From positions 16,514,676-16,578,675 of the forward strand of contig ML677333.1 of assembly GCA_007922305.1 (NCBI GenBank): DNA of 64,000 nucleotides, written 5' to 3'. The notes beneath the pieces are model-generated. The model did no database searches and was not told where the DNA came from. It saw nothing but the letters and a program-made list of their open reading frames with translations. Positions 1-12,685 of this stretch are shown piece by piece. Positions within the stretch are counted from its first letter, which is position 1. Every line of letters starts with the position of its first letter. Made by a program: the position numbers and the translations under genes. This DNA is from Dermatemys mawii. Its lineage: Eukaryota; Chordata; Testudines; Dermatemydidae.

Positions 1-200
1 TATATCTTATATAATATATATCTTATATAATATATATTATATATAACATTATATATGTGTGTATATATACATATATATTATATATTATAACAGTATATAT
101 TATATATAATATATATAAATATAATATATAATATATATTATATATATAATTCCTGTTATATATATTATATATTATATAATATAATTATTGTTATAATTAT
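1..200. repeat. AT-rich TA-dinucleotide simple repeat
   Basis: The first 200 bases are almost only A and T, made of alternating TATA/ATAT blocks with many short self-complementary stretches. It is a degenerate (TA)n-type simple repeat that begins before the window. Nothing codes here. Confidence 0.9.
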
Positions 201-1334
201 AACATATAGTTGTTCATCTTGCTAGTTATTAGTTTAATATGCTACATAATTAATATTTGTTACATGTAACATTTTGTATATGTAACAAGTGCGGATCTTC
301 ATATGGTGCAAATTGGTGAAGCTCTCAAGTCAGATTTAATCTGACTACACAAATTGAGGATCTGACCCACATTTATATCAGAGTATTTATTTATGAATAA
401 ATATTTATTTATAGATTAAAGATAGGTTTGTTCTGTAGAAAAAAAGTCTTCATCTTTTAAAAAGCTATGTTGAGTCTTACATTAAGTTGACACAAATCAA
501 GCCACATACCTCTCCGAATTTTGATTCTTAGGATGAGAGTAAAATGTGCAATTTCCTGAAAATTCATCTAAACCTAGGAGAGCACCAATGAAATGATGAT
601 ATGATTTTGAATTCTATGACCAGATAGACTTCCAAGCCACCAAAAAACATGTTTGACTGCCTGGATAAGCAGTTCAACTGGATAAGCAGTTCAACAGAGC
701 CAAGAATGTTGTACTTCTACCACTCTATAAAAAAGCTACCAGTACAGCATTGGAAACTGGAAGAGGCACAGTTTGGATCAGTCAAGAGAGAAAGAGAAAG
801 TGAGTGAATCATTAAATAACATCCTGAGAACAAAGTAAATGGGCTAAATCCGCTCAGGAAGTGAAATCCTCAAGCAAGACTGGTTTTTAAATCACATTAG
901 ACTTAATTATACTGTCAAGGAAAGAAAACTATATACAACCAATTCTGGCACAGGAGCTATACTTTGGAGTGTTTTGATCAGAAGATATCTGTATCGGGCA
1001 TGCATCCATACCACCTGGGATTGCAATGTTATCAAATCTAACTAAACAGGATTTGGGCTGGTCAGTATTTGGCTCGGTCATCCCCAGGAAAGCCCAAGCT
1101 TAACAGGAAGTGCTTTTCTTAACAAGACTACTGAATCAGTGTCCTGGTGTGTAGCTATGTGGCACTGTGCTGCCAAACATATAATCTTTGAGATGACAAC
1201 TTCGGTTCTTACTGTATGTGATCATTAGAGATCCCACTGCATCTTTCAAAAATATTTCAAAATTCTAATTTGAGTAATTGAAATCACCTTACTTAAATCC
1301 CTTCTGATTATTTATGTTACAGTGGCTCCACTAG
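201..1334. other. unique intergenic stretch
   Basis: AT-rich DNA with no recognised repeat or gene apart from the short tandem duplication at 662-695. No exon, RNA gene or promoter could be supported. Confidence 0.5.
662..695. repeat. 17-bp tandem duplication
   Basis: The 17-base unit TGGATAAGCAGTTCAAC occurs twice back to back without a mismatch. It is a local slippage or duplication product with no sign of function. Confidence 0.85.
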
Positions 1335-1560
1335 CCCCAGTCAAGTCTAGGGCCCCATTTTGTTAGGTACTACATAAGCACATATTGAGAAACAGCATTT
1401 GCCTTGAAAAGGTTCTCTAAATAGTTAAGTCAGAGAGCGGTGAAGTGACTTGATCATGGTCACACAGCAGGTCAGCAGCTGAGCTAGGAATAAAACCCAT
1501 TTCTCCTGACTCCTAGTACCATGTCCTATCCATCAGGCCACAGCTCATGAGGCCTTCTGC
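1335..1560 (-). repeat. MIR-like tRNA-derived SINE (antisense)
   Basis: On the plus strand it carries the antisense form of the MIR-type layout: GTGACTTGATCATGGTCACA, then a GAGCTAGGAATAAAACCC block (antisense of the B-box area) and a 'tccatcaggccac' end that is the antisense tRNA-like head. The leftmost part (CCCCATTTTGTTAGGTACTA) resembles the antisense 3' tail seen in related copies in this window. The element is therefore nearly complete and on the minus strand. The exact family name is not assigned. Confidence 0.75.
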
Positions 1561-2189
1561 AGTTCAGTAGGACAAGAATTATTCTTCATTTTTTATCCTG
1601 CTCTCTCGCATCATGTAGCCATCATATCACATCAGCCACTTCCAGGTTCCACCTCACCAGAGGTGCATTTCAGTGGAAGGCAAAGTGATCTATATATATA
1701 GAACTAGCAGGTTGTAAAGTGCTTTGGGATCATTCTTCATTAAATGAGCTACCTAGATCTCCTGGGTTTTATTTCTATGTACACTTATTGAATTGCAATG
1801 AAAGGCTAGAGTGGTTGAAGAATGAAAAGGCTTACAAGGATATGGTCTCTGCTGAAGTACAGCACCACAGTGATACATGTACCATTGTGCTCAGTGACAA
1901 ACACCTACGCTCTCTGTATTCTGCAGACTGGCAGCAAAGAAAAGTAATAGAAAATTCATAGTCCTTTAAATTGAGATGCTTCACTAGAAAGCAATTCATA
2001 ATCAGAGGATGGAGTAATTGACATTCAAACTGGAAAGGAACATGAAGATGACCTTATTTCAAAAATGTGGATGTCATCATTATCTGCATAAGGCTTGCAC
2101 TATTGATTTGTATGGAAAACTGACCTAATTCAGATCTAACCTACAGACCACTGATGTTAGTAGAAACATAATACAAAGTTTAAATACAG
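1561..2189. other. unique intergenic stretch
   Basis: No supported feature. The 80-residue open frame at 1719-1961 has no recognisable motif and no splice context. Confidence 0.5.
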
Positions 2190-2335
2190 CATATTTCATC
2201 AGTAATTCTCAGAGCACTTTACAAAAGTTACTATCAACTGACCCAATTTACAGATGGGGAAAAACAACACTAACAGTTACATACCAGATCAAAGGTTCAG
2301 CATCATGTCTCTGGCCTGTACTAGATGCCTTAGGG
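2190..2335 (-). repeat. MIR-like SINE fragment (antisense)
   Basis: Contains 'agagcactttacaaa' followed by 'ccaatttacagatgggg', the typical antisense order of the amniote MIR/CORE-SINE 3' half. The tRNA-related part is too diverged to see. It is an old partial copy. Confidence 0.5.
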
Positions 2336-5300
2336 GCAAGTGTAAAATCCCAGTAATGGACAATACCCTTCCCATTAGAACAATTTTCTCTAACTCCATG
2401 TACATAGCATTTAGCTCATGTCATGAAGCATAAGGGTTATATCCTTTGTTCTATCTAATGTAGTGGAGATGTAAAAGCACAAATAACAAAATTTTCCTCA
2501 CAGAATTACTACAAAACTTTGAAAAATATGACACTCTAAACAGTAGACTGACTTTTCACAGCTGTTTCTTCAAACGTATGCCTGTCCTTTATTTTCTTTT
2601 AAAATGAATCTGTTCATACAGATGCATCTGGAAAACTCCCATTCTTGTGTGTCTGTCATCTTTTTCATACATTAAAGCAAGAGAACTAATTCCGACACCC
2701 AGAACCCTCCCTAACCTCAAGACAACAGCCTATGGAAAGCAAAAGCAGTAGTATGCTATTTAAGGAGGACAGAAAATCTGGGGAGAACCAAAAATAATGT
2801 GTGAATTACTAGTCAAATAATTTGTTAAAGCAGTTTTTTATTCACTCATTTAAAACACACAATATATTTATGCAACATTTAATCATCTTCATTTCACAAT
2901 TTGCCCTCTCTCCTGTATTTTTTTCCCCGGTGATCACACCTTTGTCTGCAGGACAACTTCTCAAATGTGGAGCACTCAAGAAGACGTCCAAATGCAGGAT
3001 CTGGATACTCTAATTGGTACTTTCAGGAATAAGATCTAAATTTAGCAGTTTGATGCAATACCCATAGTAGTCATCAGAAAGTTTCATGGAATCAGGTATG
3101 ATGTGAGTATCCAAACATTGTTTTAAACCTAAGATTCTTATCATAGAAAATAAATTGTTTAGTTTTGCCTGAATGTAAATTTCATTTCTGTTCATATTGC
3201 TTATCCTTAATGCCCCTAAAAAAGGTTTGTATACTTCTCCTTAATTCAAAGGAAGTATTACCTAGTGGGTCCACGCGAAGTAGTAGTTTACAGCTCTTCT
3301 AGCTATAAATGCTCATTTCTGAATAAAGAACATTCAGAAATAGTGTTTCTAAGAGCCCAAGAATAGGTGATTTTGATTAAAATATAACAGGCTACATGTG
3401 GATATGGGACACAATGTATGTTTACAAACAGATAAACTCACGCACATATAAGCAATTATTCCTCTCACAATCTCTCAGCCTGTATGCTCTTTGGGTCAAG
3501 ACTTCATAATCAAAGACTTAAAGGCCAGAATGAACTATTAGGATACTGTGCTTTACATGAGCTGTAGAATGTAACCCAGTAACTCCTGTAGCAGTCTCAT
3601 AACTGCTGCATGGGCTAGAGCATGTCATTTAAGACGACATTCAGTCTTGATTCAAAGCTCATTTGTATACTGATACACTCCCTAGTACAATGGGGTTCTG
3701 ATTGTTGCTCCCAAAGGCCCCAAAACATGAAACAAAAGAATTATGGCAGCAGTTAATACAACAAATGAATTGGGAAACAGTTCAGCTGGGGGAATGTTAC
3801 CTGTCATTGATTTGAGGAGGTGACCTATATCTCAAACAACAAACGTCACCCAGGCATTGACATACACCAGCTCAGTGGGAGCATAGGCCTTCACAGCTTA
3901 ACAGCAGAATAAAACAGTTATATATATAATGATCATTGTCCCACATTGTTTGGACCTTCCCATCCTCTCTGCTCCAACTATTGTTCACAATGCACCATTG
4001 TATTTGCTTCTTCCTCTAGTAAAGTCATAAATGTCATTCCTGCTACAGAACAAAAATATAATCTAATTGGGTAGATGAGGAGTCAAAACACAGTCTTTGA
4101 AGGGGAGCAGAGAAGCAAGACAACTGGGCAACGTATGCTGCACTCATTCTTTTATTTAGTCATCTTTCCCTCAAAATTCAAGATTAAGTGGTGCTGTGGG
4201 ATTCATGTTCAGTGGGCTCTTTCCAAGGTTGTAGCCTCTCATCTTGAACTGATGTTTTACACTTCACATCACTGTCAGTGGCGTCAACCATATAAGCATT
4301 TGCTGCATATCAGCAGCAGCTTCTGGATGAAAGTTAACCTTTAAAATGTCAGTAACTGAGCAATCCCAGGAGTCCAGCTTTCTTCATGGTTAATAGCATT
4401 CCAAGTTGCACTGATAATAAGTACTGGAAATATAGCAGCTCAAATACAGCTACTTAAGATATACTAGGTATAGTCAAGGCAAAATGGGGAATGGAGCAAT
4501 GGTCCAAGACAATACCTAGCTCAGAATATAACATTGTGACCACTGCTCTGAAGTACCAGAGATAATCCCCAGGGGCTTCTTTACCTCATTGTTAAAATAC
4601 TGCCTGCCCACTAAAAAGAAGCTTGGGATGATTTCCCTACCTCTAATAGCTCATCCTTGGCTCTGTTCCCCTTTCTACTCACCAGCCAGATTAGCTGGCT
4701 GGGCTCACAAGCTGGAGTAAACTGCTCCATGAAAGGCATGAAAGGCCATTAGAGAAATGGGGAGCAGGGAAGTAATTTTGACTGAGTCATAATTCAATTT
4801 CTGGCCTGTTTACATGGCTATGCAGCTACATGCCATCCTTTCCCCAGGAGAGACTATAACATTACAATCCAGGCCTTTATCAGAGCTGCAAGACAGCAGG
4901 CCAAGGGAGTATGAGGTAATGACAAGTATCAAACATTACTGTTCAGTTCCATAGTATCCAGCTATGCCAGGCTAGTTAGATTATGGTTGTTTTTAAGTTG
5001 ATAAAAACAGTTTATTTTAAAAGAAGTTAGCCATCTTTCTGATCTTGTTGATCATCCAGTTGGTCTTATTTCCCCTCTCACTCAAGAAGCAGACCACAGC
5101 CACATACATTAGCAAAATTAGTTTGCTCATCTTTGCACTACTATTTGTTTCAGTTCTTGTGCATGCAAGATCCAACTCTCCTGCCACAAGTCATTAAAGG
5201 CTCCAGTGAGGTCATGGAGTTACACCAGTGTAAAAGTAGTCAAAATCAAACCTTAGTTACAATATCATTTGCATGGTCTGTTGTACTAAAGGCTGCTGTT

Positions 5301-6239
5301 AGGGCCTCATCCCTCTCCCACCAAAGTCAATGGAAAGACCCCATTTATTTCAGCAGGAGCCAGTCCGGGACTCATGCTCTTCTGTGTTTACAAATGAGAG
5401 CATCATTAGCTGAGATCACAGCACAACAAAGGAACATTCCAAATCCGGCTACAGCCATGCAACAAACTCCTTCTTCTGTCCCCACCCCACTCAACCTTTT
5501 GAAGACATTAATATTATCAAAGGTAGTGGCTACAACAATAAGCATACAATATATTGTCATACGATACTGTAATATATTAAAATGAAAATGAAATTTTACA
5601 ACTTACCTCTTTGTGCATCATGTGTCATGGTCAGTGCCATTCATAGTCAGTGAAAGTAGTTGAAGTTCAAAGTGTTCCTTTTACGATCAGTAATAATATT
5701 TGCAGTTAAGATAATTATAAGGACAGTCCAACTTTATGCCTCAGAGTGTGAGATGACCATCTGAAAGAAAGGGGACAGAATGGACCGTTAGGAAAGGACC
5801 CAACTCTCTTCTTGAGGACAGGGCGGCACACTTTTCTGAATATATTATGGGCTTTCTGAAAAGCATTAGGTGCTGACCAATACTTTCAGCAGGATATAGT
5901 ACAAGGATTAGTGGTGTTGATTGTGATGTTGTGCCTGCTCATATCAGGGCTAAACATGGACAGAAGAACCTTCCTTGACATACAGTCAGGTTAAGGACTT
6001 AGAATTGCAGCCCCTGAGTTCAGGGGGACACAAGGACTATTCTGCCCCTGAAGTACACAGAACCCCAAAGGAGAAGTATAGAGGAGGTCACTGATTGATC
6101 AGTACTCCCCCTCATAACATTATACAGCACTCACATTATACTTTGACTCTGGTATCCTTCTGTCAATAGCCATTGCAAGCCTTCAGTGGTTTGCCCCTTC
6201 TCAAAACTAAGGCCCCCAGCCAATTCACTTATAATTTCA
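2336..6239. other. mostly unique intergenic DNA
   Basis: AT-rich and non-coding as far as can be read. About 5170-5265 there is a weak relative of the palindromic 'tggagttacaccagtgtaa' MITE family. The 150-residue frame at 5133-5585 overlaps that repeat and looks like chance. No exon with a credible splice pair was found. Confidence 0.45.
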
Positions 6240-6790
6240 ACCATTCTAAATGATAGAGAGTATAACAAAATAGATGTTTAGTGACCTTATCCCAGGCCTT
6301 CAGCCCTATACTGGGCTCAACAGTCCTTGACCCTTCTTTGTATCAGGGGACCTTTACACCCCTTTCTAGGAGGAGGTAGGGGAACCCAGGTCCTTCCTTC
6401 ACTCTGGGTGCCAGCACAGGGTCCTTGTATTAATTTGCTGAGATCTCCTTCCTTAGACTCACTGCTGTATGTCTGAGCCATTTCCTACCCACATCTGCCT
6501 CCAGGCCCCTTTCATAAATCAACTCCTTCTAGGGCTTTCTCCCTGAGGCCCTAGCTTCTAGTACTGCTTCCTGCCACTCTGTACACCATACAGAATCTCC
6601 TGTGACTCCCTAGCAACACAAAGCTCCTCACAGAGTAAAGCTTTAGCAGATGTCTGGGAACTCCCTCTTAAGTACTTGTCTCTAGAATCACCTTCCCCCA
6701 AGCTGAGATCTAGTAGCCTTTTATCAGGTTCAGGTGCTCATTACCCAGTTAGTTGCTAACCAGCCCCATAGGCAGTTATTTACCTCCAGG
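6240..6790 (-). mobile_element. LTR-like remnant, low confidence
   Basis: A pyrimidine-rich block that shares 'ctctgggtgccagcacaggg' with the LTR-like block at 53,880-54,519 ('ctctgggtaccaacccaggg'). Both have the C/T-rich texture expected of an antisense LTR. No TG/CA ends or TSD were found, so element type and borders are uncertain. Confidence 0.35.
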
Positions 6791-7019
6791 TGAGCTGAGA
6801 TGGGCTCATCCTTTTTTCAAAGAAGCACTCATGATGGGCACACTGCGTCTTTTAATAGGTCAAGTCTTCTGTGACAGCAGGGGAGAAGCCAGAGCTCTCC
6901 CCACCCCTCTCCTGACTTGCTATGGAGCAGGACAAGCATGTTGGTGGGAACAGGCTGTACCTCATAAAGGGTGTAGTAGAAGGCACCCCTTAGGAAATAT
7001 TCTGCTTTTCATAAACAAA

Positions 7020-7844
7020 GGGTCAAATTTGCAACAGGGATTTAGGCACTACTGAAATCCACAAAATCCTTACTCAGCTGGCACATAACCCTCTAGGCAC
7101 CTACACTCACTCAGAACCTACATTTATGCTGTTAAGGTCCTCTAGTCACCTACATTTCTGCTTCTTGGCATGCACACTCCTGGCTCAGCAAATCTCTGGA
7201 TGCCCACAGCCTGCCCAGTGTGATCCTCAAACAAGGGGAAGATGGGCATTCCCCTGCCTGTCATGCCCAATCTAGTATGTGTGCTCAAAGCACATCTAAA
7301 TACACACAAAGTGGGAGGGGAAGGTGGTCTCCCAAGTAATGTATAACCCACTGGTTAGAGCATGCAGCCAGGATGTGGGAGACCCTAGTTCAAGTTCCTC
7401 ATCTTCTTGATGTGGGGAAGGGGGGGATTTGAACAGCAGATTTATTAATTGGGCCAGACACAGAGTGAAAATGACTCTTCCCCCTCCTCCAGGCAGCTAT
7501 TTTGTGCAGTTAGAAGAATGGCTTAGGTGCCTAATTAACCTGACTCCAGGAAAGGGGTTCCTGGTTGTGGATCAGAAGCAGACTTAGGTGCCTCCCTGAA
7601 GCCCAGACAAAGGTGCTGACCTCTGTGAGAGGGTCAGTGCTCAGGATACCCTCCTCTTGTCAGTATCTCTCATTGGCTAGCATAGGCAGCTCCCTGCCCA
7701 GCATGCTGGCTTTTGTGGATCACATTCTTAGGTGCCTCTTTCTCCCCATTCATTGTATAGGGAGCTTAGGTGCCTAACTCAGGCTTTGTGAATTCCAATG
7801 ATTTTCTAGGCACTTAAAAGTGAGTCCAATCGTGGATTTGGGCC
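7020..7844. mobile_element. non-autonomous DNA transposon, copy A
   Basis: The left end GGGTCAAATTTGC pairs imperfectly with the reverse complement of the right end (GGCCCAAATCCAC), giving short terminal inverted repeats. Inside are repeated 'ttaggtgcct' motifs. At about 7348-7402 is a tRNA-like segment with an A-box-like 'cccactggttagagc' and a B-box-like 'agttcaagttcc'. The right half, including 'agcataggcagctccctgcc', matches the right half of copy B at 47,448-48,594. No transposase is visible. Confidence 0.6.
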
Positions 7845-8945
7845 AAAATGCCTTCAGCTGTTTCCCCTTGGACAGTGCTCCCTGTACTCTAGGTTGCGCC
7901 TAAAAGACACACTTTAGCTTTAAAAATAAATAATCAAAATCTATTATTTCTAACTCAGTGGCAGATTTCAACTGCTGGCATAGACTTTAGGTCAGGTTGC
8001 AGCTGTGCTCATGATGTACATGGCCAAAGAATTGTGGCAACGAGTGTAATCAAATAAATTCTCTGCTTCACTTCTGTCTTAATAAACGGCTGTAGCATTC
8101 TACATGCATTCCATATGCAGAGTGCTAGAAGGTCATGATATGGCAAAGCTTGGGGACATGGTCCACATGATTAAGCATATAAGCACTCTGACTCAGTGCC
8201 ACACACCTCCATCCCATGTAGGTCACTTTTGCCACTGGCAAGAGGTTTAATTAATGTGGTTTGGTGCCTGGAACCAGAAGGTAGTCTTTGTTGGCTGTGT
8301 TTCCTTACAGTTGTCAGGAAATTTCTGAAATGTTCTGCAAACAGTTGTGCTTCATTTTTTTGTCATATATTTTTTATAACACGCTTTAGGCAGACAAGTA
8401 CATGTAAACATTTTTATTGTACTTTTTTCCCCCAGCTACTGCAAGAAGTAGGCTATTGAGGTAAAAACAGGGACAGGAAAAATTAGAACAAGTCTCCTAT
8501 TGTACTTTATATATTACCTGACATGCAGCAAATTGGAAAAGTAGCTAATGTTTAATTCCATACCTAACTGAATCATATTAAGTGGTGGGTCATACATGCC
8601 ACAGTCTATTAAATATGGCAGTTCTTTTGTCTGTAAAGTAGAGCAGTGGGAAGCGGGGGGACTGGTTACAATAAAGTAAATTGTAAATACTGACCTTGTT
8701 GTAGATGTTATCAAAGCAATCAAAAGCAAAGTATATCTTTGGATTCCTTCATGTATTTGTTAATTTTATCTTTAGGTGCTAAAAAGATTGCAAATAAAAA
8801 TTAAATAACACTGATGTGGGAGATGCGAATGCCAGGGAAGAGAAAAAAATCAACACCATAAAATTTAAAACACCACATAAAAATTGGTGAACTGTATCAT
8901 TCAGCAGCTATTTTTTAATGCATAAATGTGTGGGAAAAAGCCAGA
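7845..8945. other. unique intergenic stretch
   Basis: AT-rich, no supported gene or repeat. Short open frames on both strands carry no recognisable motif. Confidence 0.5.
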
Positions 8946-9038
8946 GGGAGAGATTCTGAAATGCAATGCCCAACTCCCACTAATAGACAATGGGGGTTGG
9001 GTGCTTAATTCCCATTTATGCCTTTGACAATCTCTCCC
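8946..9038. repeat. short palindromic MITE
   Basis: Starts GGGAGAGATT and ends AATCTCTCCC, a 10-bp perfect inverted repeat. The centre reads 'cccaactccc...gggggttggg', so the whole 93 bp folds back on itself. It belongs to the 'caatggg...ttaggtgcc' palindromic family that recurs across the window. Confidence 0.75.
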
Positions 9039-9281
9039 AAAAAGTGTACAGGAAGGTCTGAAAGATCAACAACTGCTCGGGCTCTGCAGGATCTAATTAG
9101 ATTGTCTTTGGAGCAAGGAACTTAGGTTGAAATGTAACTCGAGCTAGCTGCTCATGTAGGGGAGTAACAGGAAATAAGAACCCAGTGATCCTCACTGAGA
9201 GCTACTCAGACTGTGGGTGCAGGTGAGATAGTATTATTCATGAAAATAGCACCTATGGAAAAACTATTGCATATTAGCAAT

Positions 9282-9461
9282 GGAGGGATAGTTCAGTGGT
9301 TTGAGCATATACCTACTATACCCAGTGTTGTGAGTTCAATCCTTGAGGAGGTTATTTAGGGGTCTGGGACAAAAAACTTTTTGGAGACAGTATGTGGTCC
9401 TGCTAGTGTAGGCAGGGGGCTAGACTCACTGACTTTTCAAGAGCCTTCTATTTCTATGAGA
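9282..9461 (+). repeat. Cry I-type (tortoise PolIII) SINE
   Basis: A tRNA-related head begins at GGAGGGATAGTTCAGTGG, containing the A box. It is followed by the B box GAGTTCAATCC, a 'ggtctgggacaaaaa' region, and a tail 'gtcctgctagtgtaggcagg...gactca' ending in TTCTATGAG. This order is that of the tortoise Cry I SINE family, whose 3' tail is shared with CR1 LINEs. A box to B box spacing looks normal, but the copy carries many substitutions and the tail is shortened. It is the best taxonomic marker in the window. Confidence 0.85.
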
Positions 9462-12139
9462 TAGGCATATCTCCATATATTTATATTTATTTTATCCACA
9501 TGTTTGAAATGTTTCCTATCATTCCCTAACAGATGTGGGTCACAAGGTGAAAGCACACACAGCTGGCACATACCATGCTGATTCTGAAGGGGTGAACAGT
9601 TCTTACTCATCAATAAGTAAGGGAGAAGTTGTAGGAAGTACTAAGGAAGAAGATTCAGAAGGACCATTTGTAGCCTGGCTTTATAAAATTGTGATGCTCC
9701 TATTGAAAATCTAATACAATTTCACTGAGCCTGGATCAAAACTGCTTTGGAGTTATTAGTGTAACACACACAACAACTCAGCCTTTCAGTGTCTGCAGAA
9801 ACCAGCACAATTACAATAGTAATATACTGGAATTCCATTCTCTAGATGCCTTTCTCAAAGGTGGGGAGGTTGTACTGTAGTTAAAGAAGAAGATAGCTGT
9901 GAAAGATAAATTGACTTATTTAATGACTTAAGATGAGATTCTGCCATCCTTACTCCTATTGAATTGTACTTTAAATCACAGAAAGCCTATCCAAGGAAAT
10001 AAAAGTTTTAATAAGTTCTAAAGGTGCTTGTGATTTTTGTATAGGAAATCTTATTGTGCTAAAATTCATGGTACAGTAAAAGTAGATTATTGAATATCCC
10101 TCATCACAGAAATAAAATTAAGAAAAGTGAAACAAAATAAATGTAAAATGTAACTTTACTTCTTTCCAGCATCAATGTATGTCTCAATTATTAGCATTTT
10201 TTTCTAACAACTTGAACCAGTTGATAAATTAATGAAATTAAAAAGCCAACATAACATATAGATTCCATTGCTTACAGTCCCTCTGAAGGTAAAATTGTTG
10301 CGATAACCCACCATTGACCAAAACATATGCCTTCAGTGAAACATAAAAAGATTTAAGCAAAGTTCACGTCATATATATAAAGGAGGGTCTATTTGACCTA
10401 GTCAAATTCCTTCTTGATATCTAAAAAGCAGATCAGTGAATTTAACTGCACTGAGGTAGACAAGTGGATTTGATTAAATTTCCCTTTCATTATTATCAGC
10501 AAAGTATCACCCTTTAATAAAAGCACACTGATCTGTTTATTATTTCCAGGAGCTACTTCTCTTTTCTTAGTAGACAAATTTTTTGGCTGAATTTAGAGTC
10601 TGCTTTTAAGTGAAAAATTTGGCCCGGAAGTAAAGCTGCACACAACATTTGCATTATTCAGGACAAATGAAACTGCCTGACTTTTTGCTAGAAAACCTTT
10701 GCATTGTTTGTCTACTTCTGTTACAACTCCATTCTTCTCCTGCTTATTGATTCTGTGAGAAGTCGGAATCTTGCATTTGACTCTAGGGACAAGACTCTCC
10801 GCTGGTATAAGTCAGAGTAGCACCACTGATGTCAATGGAGTTACACCATATTGCACTAGCTGAGGGTCTGGCTTAAGATCTGGAGTCCCTAAATCTAAAA
10901 AGAATAATTGAAATAAAATGTTGAAGGTGTAGCTACTTACTTACATCCATTCTCTTCCTAGGTGACTAGTGGATTAATTGATTAGGTAGCCAGTTGGCCC
11001 CACTCATCATCAGCATGATAATAAATACCACAAATTGATAAATACAAAAAGTCCCACAAGCCACATTGTTCCAGCGCTGTATTCAGTGGTACACTATACA
11101 ATAATCACAAGTCTGAGATAAGAAAACAATGTACCCGCTAGCCAACCAGCAAAAAGAAATGAAAAGAATAGAAGACCACTATGAAAGGCAGGTATGCATC
11201 CTTATCTTCCCCATAGTCAAGAGGCCTGTTTCTAAAATGATTGTCCCTAAAAGGACGGTGCACTCATGTGAAGCCATTAAGTAGAGCAATTAGATAGAGC
11301 AGATCCAAATAACTAGCTGCACAAAAGAGATACTTTTGGACTAAGATGAAAGGTGGGAATAGAGAAAAGCATGCTGTGGTAAGAGATAAGGGCCCAAAAG
11401 GTTTTATTTATTTTGGGTGCTTTGATATTTAGGTGCCCAGCTTGAGAGAGAGCTTGATTTTCTTATGTGCTGATGACCCAGGGCTCCCATTGACTTCGAC
11501 TGGGATCATAAGTGCTCAGAATTTCTGAAAATGAAGACCAGTTTGGGTTCTTGACAATTAAGACTCTAAGTTTCAGTTAATACTTTTGAGAATAATAGTT
11601 CATAGCTGAAGAAAGGAAAACACAAGGATTCCCCTTTCAAGATCTTGAGTATGGCTGTTATTGATGCCAAAATAATCATTTTCATTATACATTATTGTTG
11701 CTTTAATTTAAAGAGAATATTTAATTATTTTCCAATATATTAAAGACTTTGGAAGTGTTTTCTTGATGTGCACAGATAGTAATAATTAGAGTTGGATTAG
11801 TGAGGAAATTTTTAGCAATTATTTTTGCAAATTCTGCATTACATTTTCAATTTAGCCATGTGTCTTTTCTTCCATGAACATTTTTGCAAATGGCATTTTA
11901 CTCACAAAAATGTTGCAGTGTGGTTGTTCTCTGTATGAGCACTTGTATTCACACAGGAACATGGGGATTCACACACAAATGTTAAGTATTTGATGTTCAC
12001 ATGGAAAGTTCTTGCCTCTTTTTTACAATGCTCGGTCCACAGACAGAAATAATACCATCACTTAGGTATCCAATCACACACTACACATTAATAGACATAT
12101 TTGAAACAAATAATGTGCAAATGATCTATAGACTGCAAT
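9462..12139. other. mostly unique intergenic DNA with old repeat fragments
   Basis: No gene found. About 10,793-10,880 is a degenerate palindromic MITE ('gctggtataagtcagagtagcaccactgatgtcaatggag...'). About 11,405-11,580 holds an L2/SINE-like fragment with a 'cccattgacttcgactggg' core. The rest is AT-rich unique sequence. Confidence 0.5.
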
Positions 12140-12300
12140 AGGTTTACATAAAATATTATTATTACTATTATTATTATTATTATTATTATTTGTATTGTGG
12201 TCCCAGTCATGGACTAGGACTCCACAGTGGTAGGTACTGTGCAATCATAGAAGAAAAAGATGGTTCCCTACCCCAAAGAACTTACAATCTAAATATTCTA
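12140..12300 (-). repeat. MIR-like SINE 3' tail (antisense) with (ATT)n
   Basis: An ATT-trinucleotide run (about 12,155-12,191) is followed by 'tggtcccagtcatggact', 'ggtactgtgcaatcata' and 'agaacttacaatctaaat'. This is the antisense of the tail 'ttgtaagctcttt...ggggccctgatc...ataataa' of the amniote SINE family seen at 39,190 and 58,250. The trinucleotide run is the expanded 3' terminal repeat of the SINE. Confidence 0.7.
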
Positions 12301-12680
12301 AGCTGTGATCTATGATTGTTGTGCAGTTATGAATAACAAGAAAATCAAAGTCTGTTCATGGATAATTCATGAACTGAAACAAGATCCAGGACAAATATTT
12401 TCAAATCTGTGTGCTTAAGGGTGAGATTTTTAATAGGATTTAATTGACTAAGGCGCATAAGTCCCATTGAAAGATAAGTTATAGTTATCAAGTTCCTAAA
12501 AGGGAGATTTGCAAAGGCATAAAATGGCAGTTTGGCAACGATCCTACATTGAAAGTCTGCCTGTAAGAGGTACAGTCATGAGATGGTTTCCATTAGGACT
12601 TATACCTAATAGCTGGTGGAACATATGTATTGAAATTGTTTCAAAACACACTAATCAGCAGGGAATTACTTACAGTTACA
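12301..12680. other. unique stretch with a degenerate palindromic MITE
   Basis: Between about 12,420 and 12,535 a weak foldback ('gagatttttaataggattta' against 'aaagggagatttgcaaaggc') suggests an old MITE just upstream of the LTR element. Otherwise nothing is recognisable. Confidence 0.35.
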
Positions 12681-12685
12681 TAGCC
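12681..12685. repeat. 5-bp target-site duplication, left copy
   Basis: TAGCC immediately precedes the 5' LTR and is repeated exactly at 15,281-15,285 immediately after the 3' LTR. Five bases is a normal TSD length for Ty3/Gypsy and many retroviral integrases. Confidence 0.9.

Noticed and set aside
5133..5585. 150-codon frame
   Set aside because: No motif, overlaps an old MITE, AT-rich tail; best explained by chance.
7348..7402. Possible functional tRNA gene
   Set aside because: A- and B-box-like words exist but the segment lies inside a transposon and no cloverleaf could be drawn with confidence.
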